Part shown: piece after piece, positions 14,812-24,465 of the stretch | Numbering within the stretch: position 1 is the first letter of the stretch | How the letters are laid out: the number at the start of each line of letters is the position of its first letter | Source: Desulfospira sp963664655 | GTDB taxonomy: Bacteria > Desulfobacterota > Desulfobacteria > Desulfobacterales > Desulfobacteraceae | Length of the DNA stretch: 64,000 nucleotides | Assembly (NCBI GenBank): GCA_963664655.2 | Contig: OY761554.1 | Span: forward strand, 310,001 to 374,000 | Direction of reading: 5' to 3' | Translations under genes and position numbers: made by a program | The notes under the pieces: generated by a model | The model's database searches: none | What the model was told of the DNA's origin: nothing | What the model saw: the letters and a program-made list of their open reading frames with translations, nothing else

Positions 14812-16932
14812 TCATTGCCTTTTTCTGTCCAGTTCTTCCCGGATTGCCGCCGTCAGTACCTGTCGGGTGACCGGTTTTTGAAGATACCTGCGGATTCCCA
14901 TTTTAACGGCGTCCTCTTCCATGAAGGTTTCATGAAATCCCGTGTTAAGAATCACCGGGATATCCTTTCTTAAAGACAAAATTTTCTCAGACAACTGCCG
15001 GCCGTCCATCTTGGGCATGCTCATATCGGTAATGACCAGATCAAATTCACCGGGGTGCTCCTCAAAGGCCTTGAAAGCCGACAGGCTGTCAGTAAAACCT
15101 GCGACCGCATACCCCATGTAGGAAAGAATTTTTTGGGTGGATTCCAGAATGCTTTGCTCATCATCAACCAGCAGAATTCTTTCGGTTCCAAAAAATTCTT
15201 CTATGTTGTCTTCTGTCTTTGGGCGAAGATCAGTCAAATTATTTATGACGGGAAAAAACACGTTAAAAACAGTGCCACTGCCAATCCGGCTGGATACTTT
15301 GATAAACCCGTTATGTTTTTTAACGATACCGATGACCACGGACAAGCCCAACCCGGTTCCATGGGAGACTTGTTTGGTGGTGAAATAGGGGTCAAAAATT
15401 CGCTCTATGGATTTTTCTTCAATGCCGCACCCGGTATCTTCCACCTTTAAAACAAGATATGGACCGGAAGAATGCCCCTCTTCCACATCTTCCCCGGCAA
15501 GTTCAACATCCCGCAAAGATACGGATAAGGTTCCGCCTGTATTTCTCATGGCATGGTATGCATTGGTACACAGGTTCATGACAACCTGGTGAATCTGGGT
15601 CCCATCCGCCAGCACCGTACTTTTGGAGTTGATTTTTTCAACAATATCGATTGTTGAAGGAATTGATGACCGCAGGAATTTGACCGCTTCCTTGACGATC
15701 AGATAAAGTTTCAATGGCGCCAGTTCAGACTCGCTTTGCCGGCTGAAGGTCAGGATCTGAGAGACAAGCTCACCGGCGCGCCGTGCGCCTTTCATCACCT
15801 GGTCGATATGATTGTGGGCCTTCTCTGTTATGTCAATATCCATTCTGGTGAGCTCGGCATACCCTAAAATACTGGAAAGAATATTATTAAAATCATGGGC
15901 AATGCCTCCGGCCAAAGTCCCTATGGCCTCCATTTTCTGGGCCTGGCGAAGCTGCAGTTCGGTTTTTCTGGACGCCTGAAATGCCTTAATGGCCCGAATG
16001 GTCTCACAACTGTAAGACGCAAGGATTGCACCGATCTCTTTATCCTGTTCGGTAAAAGAAAGATTGTCCCTGTTGTGAAGGGCGATAACGCCAATGAGGC
16101 TGCCATAACTGTCCTGTATGGGAAACGCAAGAAATGAACCGTTTGAATATTCGGGCCAGCCGCTGGGCAGATAATTTCTTTCTTCTTTAATGTTATGGGC
16201 AAGAAGCGGCCGGCCCTGATTTAAAACCATATCGAAAACGGATTTTTCAGGTAGCGGAAACGGTATAAATGCCGAAGAATGCCCCGGATCAAGGGAATGC
16301 TGGAGCCGCAAGCCATTTTTCTCAATCAGGTACAGGCTTCCGTTGGCTGCCCCCATATGGGTTGCAAATTCCTCAAGCACTTTGACACTGAACTGCGCCA
16401 TATCCGTGCATCCGGCCAGCCGCTGTGTGCTTTCCACAATCTTATGCAGCCGGGCATTGATCTTGGATAAATGGGTGTTGGCGTTTTCAAGTTCAAGGGT
16501 TCTTTCCCTTACCATGCTTTCCAGGTGTTCCTGATAGGCCTGGTTTTCTTGAACCAGCCGTCTCTTTTCCAGGGCTTTCTCAACGGCGTGCCGCAGAATG
16601 GAAAAATCCCGAACCGGTTTTTCAAGATAATCCCAGGCCCCATACCGCAATGACCTGACCACGTCGTCGATACGGCTGGCGCCGGAAATGACAATTATCG
16701 GCAGGCCCGGGGCAAGAGTGCCGCTTTGTTTCAACAAATTAAGCCCATCCATTTCAGGCATCCGAAGGTCCAGCAGGACCAGGTCGGGGCGGGCAGATAA
16801 CAAAAGGTCAAGACCGGCCCTGCCGTTTTCGGCAAGGATCACCTCATAGCCCATATCTTCCAGAAAGTCTGCAAAACTCTGGCGGATATGCATCTCGTCG
16901 TCAATAACGAGTATTTTAAATAGATCTTTCAT
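14812..16932 (-). CDS. Hybrid receiver-GAF-histidine kinase-receiver protein
   Basis: A 706-residue cytosolic protein from ATG 16932. Residues 1-120 are a receiver domain (phospho-acceptor D55 in LLDLRMPEMDG). A short coiled coil (about 130-165) leads into a GAF domain (about 170-320). The HisKA box has H346 in GGIAHDFNNILSS, followed by an HATPase domain (LTNAYH-type N box as LCTNAYHAM; GTGLGLSVV). A second receiver has D636 in VITDMSMPKMDG. It overlaps the preceding kinase gene by 17 nt, so the two are co-translated. It probably takes phosphate from the big PAS kinase and relays it; no DNA-binding output domain is present, so the final target lies elsewhere. Confidence 0.93.
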   Translation of the reverse strand: MKDLFKILVIDDEMHIRQSFADFLEDMGYEVILAENGRAGLDLLLSARPDLVLLDLRMPEMDGLNLLKQSGTLAPGLPIIVISGASRIDDVVRSLRYGAWDYLEKPVRDFSILRHAVEKALEKRRLVQENQAYQEHLESMVRERTLELENANTHLSKINARLHKIVESTQRLAGCTDMAQFSVKVLEEFATHMGAANGSLYLIEKNGLRLQHSLDPGHSSAFIPFPLPEKSVFDMVLNQGRPLLAHNIKEERNYLPSGWPEYSNGSFLAFPIQDSYGSLIGVIALHNRDNLSFTEQDKEIGAILASYSCETIRAIKAFQASRKTELQLRQAQKMEAIGTLAGGIAHDFNNILSSILGYAELTRMDIDITEKAHNHIDQVMKGARRAGELVSQILTFSRQSESELAPLKLYLIVKEAVKFLRSSIPSTIDIVEKINSKSTVLADGTQIHQVVMNLCTNAYHAMRNTGGTLSVSLRDVELAGEDVEEGHSSGPYLVLKVEDTGCGIEEKSIERIFDPYFTTKQVSHGTGLGLSVVIGIVKKHNGFIKVSSRIGSGTVFNVFFPVINNLTDLRPKTEDNIEEFFGTERILLVDDEQSILESTQKILSYMGYAVAGFTDSLSAFKAFEEHPGEFDLVITDMSMPKMDGRQLSEKILSLRKDIPVILNTGFHETFMEEDAVKMGIRRYLQKPVTRQVLTAAIREELDRKRQ

Positions 16933-19900
16933 ATATATTTCCTGTGTTGTCCTGCCCCAGGGGTAACCGTATGGTGAAGACAGATCCTTTTCCCGGCGCG
17001 GACACCACATCCATGGTTCCGCCATGGTTCCGGGTAATGATAAAATAAGATACGGACAGGCCAAGCCCGGTTCCCACGCCCACCGGCTTGGTGGTGAAAA
17101 AGGGATCAAAAATCTGTTTGCGGATTTTTTCCGCCATCCCGGGCCCGTTGTCCTCGATCTCCATGCAGACCATATCCCGGGCCGGGTCCGCATAAGTCCG
17201 GATAATGAACCGGGCATTCAGGGTATCGGCGCCTTGCATGGCCTGGGTCCCGTTGGTCAGGATGTTGAGAACCACCTGCTGAATTTTGCTGGCCTGGCAG
17301 GGGACAACCGGCAGATTCTCGTCATACTCCCGGGTGATCTCAATCTGCCTGAAGTCAAACTTTTTTTTCAGGTCATAATCCGTAGCCGCCAGTTCAATGG
17401 TCCTGTCCAGGATTTGGTTCAGGTGATGGGTGGATTTGGCCATGTCGTCTCTTCTGGCAAAGCTGAGCATGTTATTTACAATCTGGGCCACCCGCTGTCC
17501 GGAGACGATGATGGCGTCAACCATCCGGTTGATCCCCCTGTCCGCCATAAACTGTTCAATGGATTCCATGGTGATGCCGGCGGCTTGAGCCGCCTTTCGA
17601 TTGGCCGGGATATCGGCGCCGGCTGAAAGCCGCTGGGCCATGACCTGGGCGGTCTGCATCATGCCGGCCAGCGGGTTGTTGATTTCGTGGGCCATGCCTG
17701 CCGCAAGCCCTCCCACGGACAGCATTTTTTCACTCTGGATCATCATTTCCTCCATGCGCATCTGCTCGGTGACGTCATCCACCCGGATCACGGCGCCTTG
17801 CGCCCCATTGGCTTCCAGGGGAAAAATGGTAATGTCCTCGTACCGGGTATCTTCCCGGTTCCGGCGGGCCACTTTAGACTTTCTGAGTACCCGGCGGTCC
17901 CGGATAGACGTCTTGATGAGGTCTGTTTCATTCTTCAGGCCGGGGAATACCTTGTCCAGGGGTTGGGCGCGGGCTTTTTCGGAACGGATCCCGGTAATTT
18001 GCTCGGCCCGGTGATTCCACTGGGTCACTGCCCCGTCATTGTCCACGCCCACCAATACGGACGGCATGGCGTCAATGACGCCGGACAGGTAATTTCGCAG
18101 GCGGCTCAGTTCCTGTTCGTCCTGCTTTTGCCGGGTGATATCGACACCGACGGCCACCACCCCCATGACACTTCCGCCACTGTCCTTTAACGGGGAAAAT
18201 GATCCTTTTATCCATGTTTCTCCCCCATCCGGATCAATTACCCGGTTTTCAACACCGCTGATCACCCCGCCTTTCATTGCACTCCGGACATGGGTTTCAA
18301 ACACGGTATCCCTCAGATGCGGAAAAACATCCCAGGGCATTCTGCCCATGACCGCCTGCCGCAACTTGCCGGACATCTCTTCGTGTTTTTTATTGACCAG
18401 CTGATAAGCAAATTCATGATCGATCACTGAAACGGCCTCATCCATGGATTCCAGAATATTGCTCAGCAGCTGCCGGTTTTCCTGGAGTGCTTTATCCGCC
18501 TGTTTACGCTCAAAAATGTCCGATATAAAAGCAATATGAAATTCCTGATCCTCGAACCGCACCATTTTCTCCACAACCTGGATGGGGAAAATTTCACCGT
18601 TTTTTCGCCGGTGCAGGGATTCAACGGTTCGGCTGCCCGCCTTTTTCAATGCGTCAATCCCATTGGCCCACCGCTGGCGGCCTATTGCGGGGCCAAAATC
18701 AAAAACAGACATGCGGCAAAGTTCTTTTTGCGTATACCCAAGGCTTATGCAGCCCTCCTTGTTGACATCAATGACCCGGCCGTCAGATCCCATTCTCCAG
18801 ATTCCCATGGGGGCGTTGTCAATAATAAACCGGGCCATCCTAAGCGAGGATTCCAGTGCCTTACGTTCCGTAATATCGGTGAGCATGCCGTAATGAAAAA
18901 CCATGTCGTCGCTTAACCGGGGGGAGGAACGGCCCTCAAACCAGATGTCCTCTCCGGACGGCTTTTTGAACCGCCCCTCATAATGCCAGGGCGTGACGGA
19001 TTCGATGGCGTCTTCAACGGACAGGGCAAAGCGGGACCGGTCTTTTTGGGGAAGACAGGCCGCAAAATGATCCATAAAATGTTCATGCTCAAAATCCAGC
19101 CCGAAAATTTCCATGCCCCTTTCCCGGGCCAGCGTGGTAATTGCCCTTGATTCGGATGCATTGGGATCGGCCATATGCTGGAACACCACACCGGGAATAT
19201 TGACCAGAATTTCCCTGGTCCGCTGTTCATTGGCTTTGAGTTCCTTTTCCCGCCTGGCTATCTTTTGGGCCATGCGCTCAAGGCTTTGGCGCAGCAGGGC
19301 GAACTCCGCTGTTTTATGTTCAGGCCATTTAAGGTCATAGCAGCCACTGGCAATCGATTCGGCCTGCTTTGCATAGGAACTAAAAACATGGGAAAACTTG
19401 CCGGACAGAAACCAGCCTATGGACAAGGCCAGCACCAGGGAAAGGACCAGCCCCAGGCCGATCAGAATAAGGGTGTCCCACAACGGCTTAAGGGCCTTGG
19501 AGACCGGCTGGGCCATCAGAACTTTCCAGCCGGTCTCTTCCACCTCCACCACGGTTCCCAGCATCTTCCGGCCGTCAAGCTCAAACAGTTTTGAAACTGC
19601 CCTGGAATCATCACCGGGCTTAATCCCTTCAACAAGGCCGACAGGAAATATCCGTCCCCAGTACTGCCTTTGGGAATCGGTCACCACCGTTCCCCTGTCA
19701 TCCATTATCAGGGTCAGCAACTGGGATTCTGCCGGCGGGTGGCTGATGAATTTGGACAGATTTTCCAGGGTCAGTTCTCCGATGATAAACCCCTGTGCCA
19801 GCGGAATGGTCAGTGCGACGGCCGGGCGGCTGTCCACTGTGGACAAAAAGGATTTGGACCAGACCGGCGCCCGGGTGTCTTTCACGGAGTAGATGGGCCT

Positions 19901-20311
19901 GCGGCCGGAAAGGTCCATCCCGATGAAATCAGAACGTCTCTGCCGGCGGGTCCGGGCCAGGCCGGCCGCCTGAATAAAGAACCCTGTATGGTCCACCACA
20001 AACAGGGCCTCGAAGAAATCGCCGTTGCCGCAATGGGCATCCAGCAGGTCATTCAAGGCAGGATCCGGCCTTAACTGCCGGTGGCCCAGATACCCGGCCA
20101 GGGCCGAAAGCCCGCGCTCCCCCCCGGCCAGATGAGCGCGCAGCTGGTCGGCAATGGAAATGGCCATGGCCTGGTGTTGCAGGCCTGTGTGCGCCTTTAT
20201 GGTCGGCATCATAAGCCACCAGGCCAGACAGGCAATGACCATTACGGGCAAAACCGCCACTGCGCTGAAATGCCTTGACAGATAGTTTTTCAGTGTAATT
20301 GGGGATGCCAT
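16916..20311 (-). CDS. Membrane multi-PAS sensor histidine kinase
   Basis: A 1131-residue kinase from ATG 20311. A membrane segment near residues 18-38 and a second near 290-310 enclose a periplasmic double-Cache-like domain (GFFIQAAGLARTRRQRRSD; TIPLAQGFIIGEL). Then come a HAMP-like helix and four PAS domains (boundaries near 375, 495, 620 and 745), HisKA with H875 in AAGMAHEINNPLAGM, and HATPase (DNGPGMAEK; GVGTGLGLSVS). It starts 4 nt after the binding-protein gene, which implies that the lipoprotein presents the ligand to the Cache domain. The phosphate receiver is probably the hybrid protein encoded next, with a 17-nt overlap. Confidence 0.93.
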   Translation of the reverse strand: MASPITLKNYLSRHFSAVAVLPVMVIACLAWWLMMPTIKAHTGLQHQAMAISIADQLRAHLAGGERGLSALAGYLGHRQLRPDPALNDLLDAHCGNGDFFEALFVVDHTGFFIQAAGLARTRRQRRSDFIGMDLSGRRPIYSVKDTRAPVWSKSFLSTVDSRPAVALTIPLAQGFIIGELTLENLSKFISHPPAESQLLTLIMDDRGTVVTDSQRQYWGRIFPVGLVEGIKPGDDSRAVSKLFELDGRKMLGTVVEVEETGWKVLMAQPVSKALKPLWDTLILIGLGLVLSLVLALSIGWFLSGKFSHVFSSYAKQAESIASGCYDLKWPEHKTAEFALLRQSLERMAQKIARREKELKANEQRTREILVNIPGVVFQHMADPNASESRAITTLARERGMEIFGLDFEHEHFMDHFAACLPQKDRSRFALSVEDAIESVTPWHYEGRFKKPSGEDIWFEGRSSPRLSDDMVFHYGMLTDITERKALESSLRMARFIIDNAPMGIWRMGSDGRVIDVNKEGCISLGYTQKELCRMSVFDFGPAIGRQRWANGIDALKKAGSRTVESLHRRKNGEIFPIQVVEKMVRFEDQEFHIAFISDIFERKQADKALQENRQLLSNILESMDEAVSVIDHEFAYQLVNKKHEEMSGKLRQAVMGRMPWDVFPHLRDTVFETHVRSAMKGGVISGVENRVIDPDGGETWIKGSFSPLKDSGGSVMGVVAVGVDITRQKQDEQELSRLRNYLSGVIDAMPSVLVGVDNDGAVTQWNHRAEQITGIRSEKARAQPLDKVFPGLKNETDLIKTSIRDRRVLRKSKVARRNREDTRYEDITIFPLEANGAQGAVIRVDDVTEQMRMEEMMIQSEKMLSVGGLAAGMAHEINNPLAGMMQTAQVMAQRLSAGADIPANRKAAQAAGITMESIEQFMADRGINRMVDAIIVSGQRVAQIVNNMLSFARRDDMAKSTHHLNQILDRTIELAATDYDLKKKFDFRQIEITREYDENLPVVPCQASKIQQVVLNILTNGTQAMQGADTLNARFIIRTYADPARDMVCMEIEDNGPGMAEKIRKQIFDPFFTTKPVGVGTGLGLSVSYFIITRNHGGTMDVVSAPGKGSVFTIRLPLGQDNTGNIYERSI

Positions 20312-20315
20312 GAGA

Positions 20316-21449
20316 CTACTCCGGTTCAGTAAATTTCCGGTTGCGGACGACACGGATGAAGACTGTTTTTTTGACATCTCCGTATGCGTCAAACCTGATC
20401 CTGCCCTGCAGGCCGTTAACTTCACCAAGGCTAAGAAGGGCCTCCTTAAGGCTTTGCCCGGGTTTTTGGGCGTTCAGAGCCGCCAGCACTATCTGAGCGG
20501 CACTGTAGGAATATAAGCTGATAATCCCGGGTTCATGCTGGTAAGAGTTAAGGAAATTCCTGCGAAAGTTCTGATACCGGGGATCAGGGCTGTCCCAGTC
20601 TATGTCCATGGCCAGGCTGACGCCTTCAGCGGCCTGGCCGCCCAGTTCTATGAACCGGCGGGTCCCGCCCCAGGTTGACAGGCTGATGTTGACTGTGGGG
20701 CTTATTTTACGAATCTGCTGGCATAACATTGCCGAATCCATGGCATTGGCAATAATCAGTATCCCGTCCGGATCTTCTGTTAACAATTCATTGGCAATCT
20801 GAAAAAAGGAACGCTCATCATTTGCTGTAAATTCTATGGTGGTGATCAGTTTTCCCCCGCCGACGTTAAACGCTTTTTCAAAATCTTTAATAAACGGCTC
20901 GCTGAATGACGGGTTCCTGCCATGAAAGGCAACCGCAATGCGCCGCATGTTACCCGATCGGATCTGATACTCGGCGTTCAAGCGTGCCGCATTACCGGCC
21001 GGGGGGCAGACGCGGAAAAAATAATCATCCCGGCCGGACAGCAGGGGCGTGGTTGCCGTAGGGGAGACCGTGACCATCCGGGATTCGTTCACGTATGGCA
21101 ACATCGCCATGGCCATGGTGCTGGACATGGGGCCGATGATGACATCAACTTTTTGTGAAATTAACTGCTTAACATCCGTTATCGCATCACCGGCATTCTG
21201 CTGGCCGTCTTTGACAATCACTTCAACCCGCCGGCCGTGAATCCCGCCCTTTTCATTGCACTGGTCCACAGCCAGTTGGATCGCATAACGGGCCGCGATC
21301 CCCATATCGGCCATGTGCCCTGCTGTGCCGGTGATAATTCCGATCCGGACGGGTTCTTGAGGGGTACAGCCTTGCAGGATAACAGCGGTAAAGACAAAGA
21401 CCCCCATTGGCTTCAAGACAAAATTTTTCAAAAAAGCATTATGGGACAT
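20316..21449 (-). CDS. Periplasmic substrate-binding lipoprotein (LivK-like)
   Basis: A 377-residue type I periplasmic binding protein. The N-terminal signal ends in a lipobox LQGC, so it is probably a lipoprotein. GIITGTAGHMADMGIAARYAIQLAVDQCNEKGG and VIIGPMSSTMAMAMLPYVNE are typical of branched-chain amino acid or amide receptors. No permease or ATPase gene is nearby; instead two sensor kinases follow, 4 nt and then overlapping. It is therefore probably a sensory receptor rather than a transport component. The ligand is unknown. A possible sigma-54 promoter lies about 100 nt upstream. Confidence 0.88.
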   Translation of the reverse strand: MSHNAFLKNFVLKPMGVFVFTAVILQGCTPQEPVRIGIITGTAGHMADMGIAARYAIQLAVDQCNEKGGIHGRRVEVIVKDGQQNAGDAITDVKQLISQKVDVIIGPMSSTMAMAMLPYVNESRMVTVSPTATTPLLSGRDDYFFRVCPPAGNAARLNAEYQIRSGNMRRIAVAFHGRNPSFSEPFIKDFEKAFNVGGGKLITTIEFTANDERSFFQIANELLTEDPDGILIIANAMDSAMLCQQIRKISPTVNISLSTWGGTRRFIELGGQAAEGVSLAMDIDWDSPDPRYQNFRRNFLNSYQHEPGIISLYSYSAAQIVLAALNAQKPGQSLKEALLSLGEVNGLQGRIRFDAYGDVKKTVFIRVVRNRKFTEPE

Positions 21450-21553
21450 TGCGAAATACCTCTTATCAATTTTTATTTTTAAAGTTATTTATTTTGTCCG
21501 CGCGTTTATCCGCCTTTTTTTTAAAATTTTCGACTGTATGTATTTCATATTAT

Positions 21554-21570
21554 GGCAAGAGGCATGCCAA
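21554..21570 (-). promoter_or_regulatory. Candidate sigma-54 promoter for the sensory operon
   Basis: Read leftward the sequence is TTGGCATGCCTCTTGCC. GG and GC are exactly 10 nt apart, as in the -24/-12 consensus TGGCAC-N5-TTGC. It lies 105-121 nt before the binding-protein start. No enhancer-binding protein is encoded in the window. A chance match cannot be excluded. Confidence 0.45.
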
Positions 21571-21769
21571 CAGACACAACTTTAAAAATCTTAATACAAA
21601 ACAGCATGTTATATGGTTGCCGACATTTTCATGCAGTTTGATTTCGACCTGATTTCTTGAAAAAAAGAACAATTTATATTCTCGTTTCCAAGAACGGATA
21701 ATCATTTCATATTTTCTTATTGAAGGCGGGTTGTTTTTTTGGATAATTGGGGTCGGATAATTTGGTGAT

Positions 21770-21839
21770 AATTGGGGTCAGAGTAAAATTAAATTCTGGC
21801 CCCATTTCCGTAACGTTTAATTTTACTCTGACCCCAATT
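21770..21839. repeat. Perfect 24-bp inverted repeat at the 3' end of the beta-helix gene
   Basis: The left arm (21770-21793), starting AATTGGGGTCAGAG, is repeated exactly in inverse at 21816-21839 around a 22-nt loop. Two more partial copies (ATAATTGGGGTC) lie just to the left at 21734-21775. This palindrome type is widespread in proteobacterial genomes near REP-type elements. Its right edge touches the stop codon of the beta-helix gene, so it may also act as a terminator. Confidence 0.8.
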
Positions 21840-23756
21840 TTACAATTTTAAGGATAATGCGTCAGGGGTGGTCCCCAGGTAAACATCATAGGTCACGGTG
21901 TCCCATGGATTGGGATCATTTCCGGTCCAGGACAATTGAACATCTATGGCCTGGCCGTCCTGGGATGCCGGAACCCGGATGGCATTATGGGCCGGTGTGG
22001 GATTGTTGGGGACAAAGGGGGGATCATTGTCCGAGGGCAGATCAACACAGTCCGCAGGGCTGGTGAGCCAAGGGTCAACATCCACATTGCCCAGGGCCTG
22101 GCCCCCGGACTGGTTGGGGCCGGCCCCATCGTTCCACCAGTTGTTTTCGGCGGTCACCGAGGCATCTGATCCGGTGTTAAGTCCCCAATTTTTGTTTTCA
22201 ATAAAGTTGTTGCCGCTGATGACGGGATGGTAGCTGGTTGTATTGACATAGACGCCATAGACGTTTTCTTTAATATTGTTGCAGTAAAAATTGGTACTGT
22301 CACCTGAGCCTGTAAATAAAACCCCGTAGGTGGCGCTGGCCCGCAAGGTGTTGTACCGAAGGGCGGGCCCGGCATCATAAAGCCAGATATTGGCCGTGTT
22401 GCTGTAACCGCCGTATTCCACCAGGCAGTATTCCATGATGCTTTTATCGTTATCTGTGGCACTCTTGAAACAGATCCCCCGCCAATCCCCCGGAGCCGGG
22501 GAACCGGCATTGGAGGTAAACACAATGGGCTCTGATTCCGTGCCCTGGGCCACCAGGGCAGATGTTCCGCCATAAGACCCGCTGACATACAACCCCGTAC
22601 CCGGATCAAATTTTACCGTTACCCCGGCTTCAATGGTCAGGGTGGCCGCTGTTCCGGACGGTTTTAACTGGATTGTGTCCAGGACCACCACCTCAGGAAG
22701 GGCATTGCTCCAGGTACGGGTCCCCTGAATATTCTGCCCCACCAGCTCGACCCGGCGAAGGCCCGTACCGGAACAGGTATTGCCGGAAAAATCCGTGGCC
22801 GCCCCCACCCGCATGGCCGGGCTTTGGGTTCCCCAGTCCGAAAGGGTGTTGTTGGAGGCGACGGCATAGGTGTACTCGCTGTCCAGGTAAATACAATAAG
22901 TGCCGCAGCCGCTGATGGTGTTGCCGTTGTCGGCTCCGATCACGGGGGTGCCGCCGCCGGTACCATAGATGTCGGCATGGCCGCAGTCAATGATCTGATT
23001 GCCCTTGATCACCGGTGACCCGCTGTTTTGAAAGTAGATGCCGTGGCCGGCGTTGCCGGTAATGGTACAGCCGGTCACCTGGGGGGCGGAATAATAATCC
23101 AGATAAAGACCGTTTGATCTGTTTTCGTCAATCCGGCAGTTTTCTATGGCCGATGAATTTTTGTACACCCTGAACCCGCTTCCACTGCTGTACCGAAGGG
23201 TGCAGTTACGGATGGCGGGGCTGGATTCACAGGCATAAATATTGGCACCGTTGGTAAGTCCTGCGTATTCCACCACGCAGTGTTCCAGAATGCTTGCGGT
23301 GTCATCGGCATAATAGCCAAAGTAAATCCCCTTCCAGTCCCCCGGAGCCGGGGAATCGGCATTGGAAGTAAACACAATAGGCTCTGATTCCGTGCCCTGG
23401 GCCACCAGGGCCGGGACTCTTCCGGAGGACCCGCTGATGTAAAGCCCCGTACCCTGCTCAAACGTTATGGTCACTCCGGCTTCAATGGTCAGGGTGGCCG
23501 TTGTCCCGGACGGCCGAAGGGTGACATCGGATGTAACGATATAAGGGCTACCCGAAAGATCCCAGGTGGTGTCCGCCGTGATGTACCCGCCGACACTGGT
23601 CTCGGCCCGGCCGCTGCCGGCAATGGCGATCAGGAAGGTCCAGAAGACCAGAACATATAGGACCAATGGTTTAAAATTGAATTCACAGAAATTTTCTTTG
23701 GATTTACCCGATTCAAGCCCAAGAATAACGTCACACTCATCTGTTGCCGGTGCCAT
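21840..23756 (-). CDS. Secreted right-handed beta-helix protein, C-terminally truncated
   Basis: A 638-residue exported protein. A hydrophobic signal segment (VLYVLVFWTFLIAIAGSG) lies around residues 30-50. Two long halves are duplicates, each starting with TATLTIEAGVT and GTESEPIVFTSNA, then PGDW(K/R)GI. Short N- and G-rich coils between them are typical of parallel beta-helix (NosD/CASH) domains that bind or cut polysaccharide. The C-terminus begins an FN3/Ig-like domain (PTPAHNAIRVP...VQLSWTGNDPNP) but stops after TPDALSLKL, right at a 24-bp palindrome. The equivalent domain in the protein at 44200-46827 continues for about 50 residues more. The true protein was probably longer. No catalytic residues can be assigned. 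Confidence 0.85.
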   Translation of the reverse strand: MAPATDECDVILGLESGKSKENFCEFNFKPLVLYVLVFWTFLIAIAGSGRAETSVGGYITADTTWDLSGSPYIVTSDVTLRPSGTTATLTIEAGVTITFEQGTGLYISGSSGRVPALVAQGTESEPIVFTSNADSPAPGDWKGIYFGYYADDTASILEHCVVEYAGLTNGANIYACESSPAIRNCTLRYSSGSGFRVYKNSSAIENCRIDENRSNGLYLDYYSAPQVTGCTITGNAGHGIYFQNSGSPVIKGNQIIDCGHADIYGTGGGTPVIGADNGNTISGCGTYCIYLDSEYTYAVASNNTLSDWGTQSPAMRVGAATDFSGNTCSGTGLRRVELVGQNIQGTRTWSNALPEVVVLDTIQLKPSGTAATLTIEAGVTVKFDPGTGLYVSGSYGGTSALVAQGTESEPIVFTSNAGSPAPGDWRGICFKSATDNDKSIMEYCLVEYGGYSNTANIWLYDAGPALRYNTLRASATYGVLFTGSGDSTNFYCNNIKENVYGVYVNTTSYHPVISGNNFIENKNWGLNTGSDASVTAENNWWNDGAGPNQSGGQALGNVDVDPWLTSPADCVDLPSDNDPPFVPNNPTPAHNAIRVPASQDGQAIDVQLSWTGNDPNPWDTVTYDVYLGTTPDALSLKL

Positions 23757-24160
23757 GCTCGCTCCTGTCTCTTATCTGCCCGGAACCGTTCAATTTTCTT
23801 TGCCAGCAAACGATCATCCGCGCTGGGCCACAGGATCCGACAGCGTTCAGTACAATTTTTCAGCAGTTGTGCGATATTTACCGTATCCTTATTAAGGAAA
23901 TGCAATTTTTGGTCCAAGCGACGACAGAACAGCTTATATATCTTAACCATATATTATCATTTAAAATATGGGGTCTTGGCATTATTTTAATTTAATTAGG
24001 CGAGGAAAAAACTGTGAAATAAATGTGTTATTGTTATGAAAAAAAATACATAGAATTAATCAAAGGATAGGTAAAAAATTACAGTTTTCTCAAGGGGATT
24101 TTAAGAAATGGGCAAGCCAGCTATTGGCCCTTATTTGTGTTCTGCGCATTTGTCGATGAG

Positions 24161-24290
24161 TTTAATGTATAGAAAGGAGACCGGAGGAAGGGAGACGGGA
24201 GCCCGGATTTGCAGTTCCCTCTGGTTGCGGCGTAGGAGCGGGCCATGCCCGCGATCCGATCGCGGGCATGGCCCGCTCCAACAGGGCTCT
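24161..24290. repeat. Repeat family C, copy 1, with 45-bp palindrome
   Basis: About 125 bp that recur at 63286-63411 with only a handful of differences. It starts with GGAGACCGGAGGAAGGGAGA and ends with a 45-bp near-perfect palindrome (24235-24279: 22-bp arms GGAGCGGGCCATGCCCGCGA... and a single central base). No gene. It lies in the 24.0-24.46 kb gap, upstream of the beta-helix gene and after cheD; the AT-rich part 23960-24110 has nothing recognisable. Confidence 0.85.
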
Positions 24291-24329
24291 GACCCCATTT
24301 ATCCATGTTGCGGTGTTGTTGGGTCGGTC

Positions 24330-24398
24330 GTAGGGGCGATTCATGAATCGCCCTTTCATGAATAATCTTTACGGGGGCAATTCATGAATTGCCCCTAC
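24330..24398. repeat. Paired palindromic repeats with ATTCATGAAT cores
   Basis: GTAGGGGCGATTCATGAATC (perfect 20-bp palindrome at 24334-24353) and GGGGCAATTCATGAATTGCC (22-bp palindrome at 24374-24395) lie 20 nt apart. The outer ends, GTAGGGGC and GCCCCTAC, are inverse to each other, so the pair is itself an inverted repeat. Such units are common in genomes of this kind. They encode nothing. Confidence 0.7.
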
Positions 24399-24465
24399 AT
24401 CTCCACCTGTAATAATGATAATCCAAGATTCAATTATATTGAAGTTAACTGTATTTTGCCCCCCC

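Noticed and set aside
17024..17626. A 200-codon open frame opposite the multi-PAS kinase
   Set aside because: It covers the HisKA/HATPase region, whose motifs are unambiguous on the other strand.
24330..24398. A short CRISPR array
   Set aside because: Only two palindromic units in inverted arrangement, with no direct repeats and no unique spacers; no cas gene is nearby.
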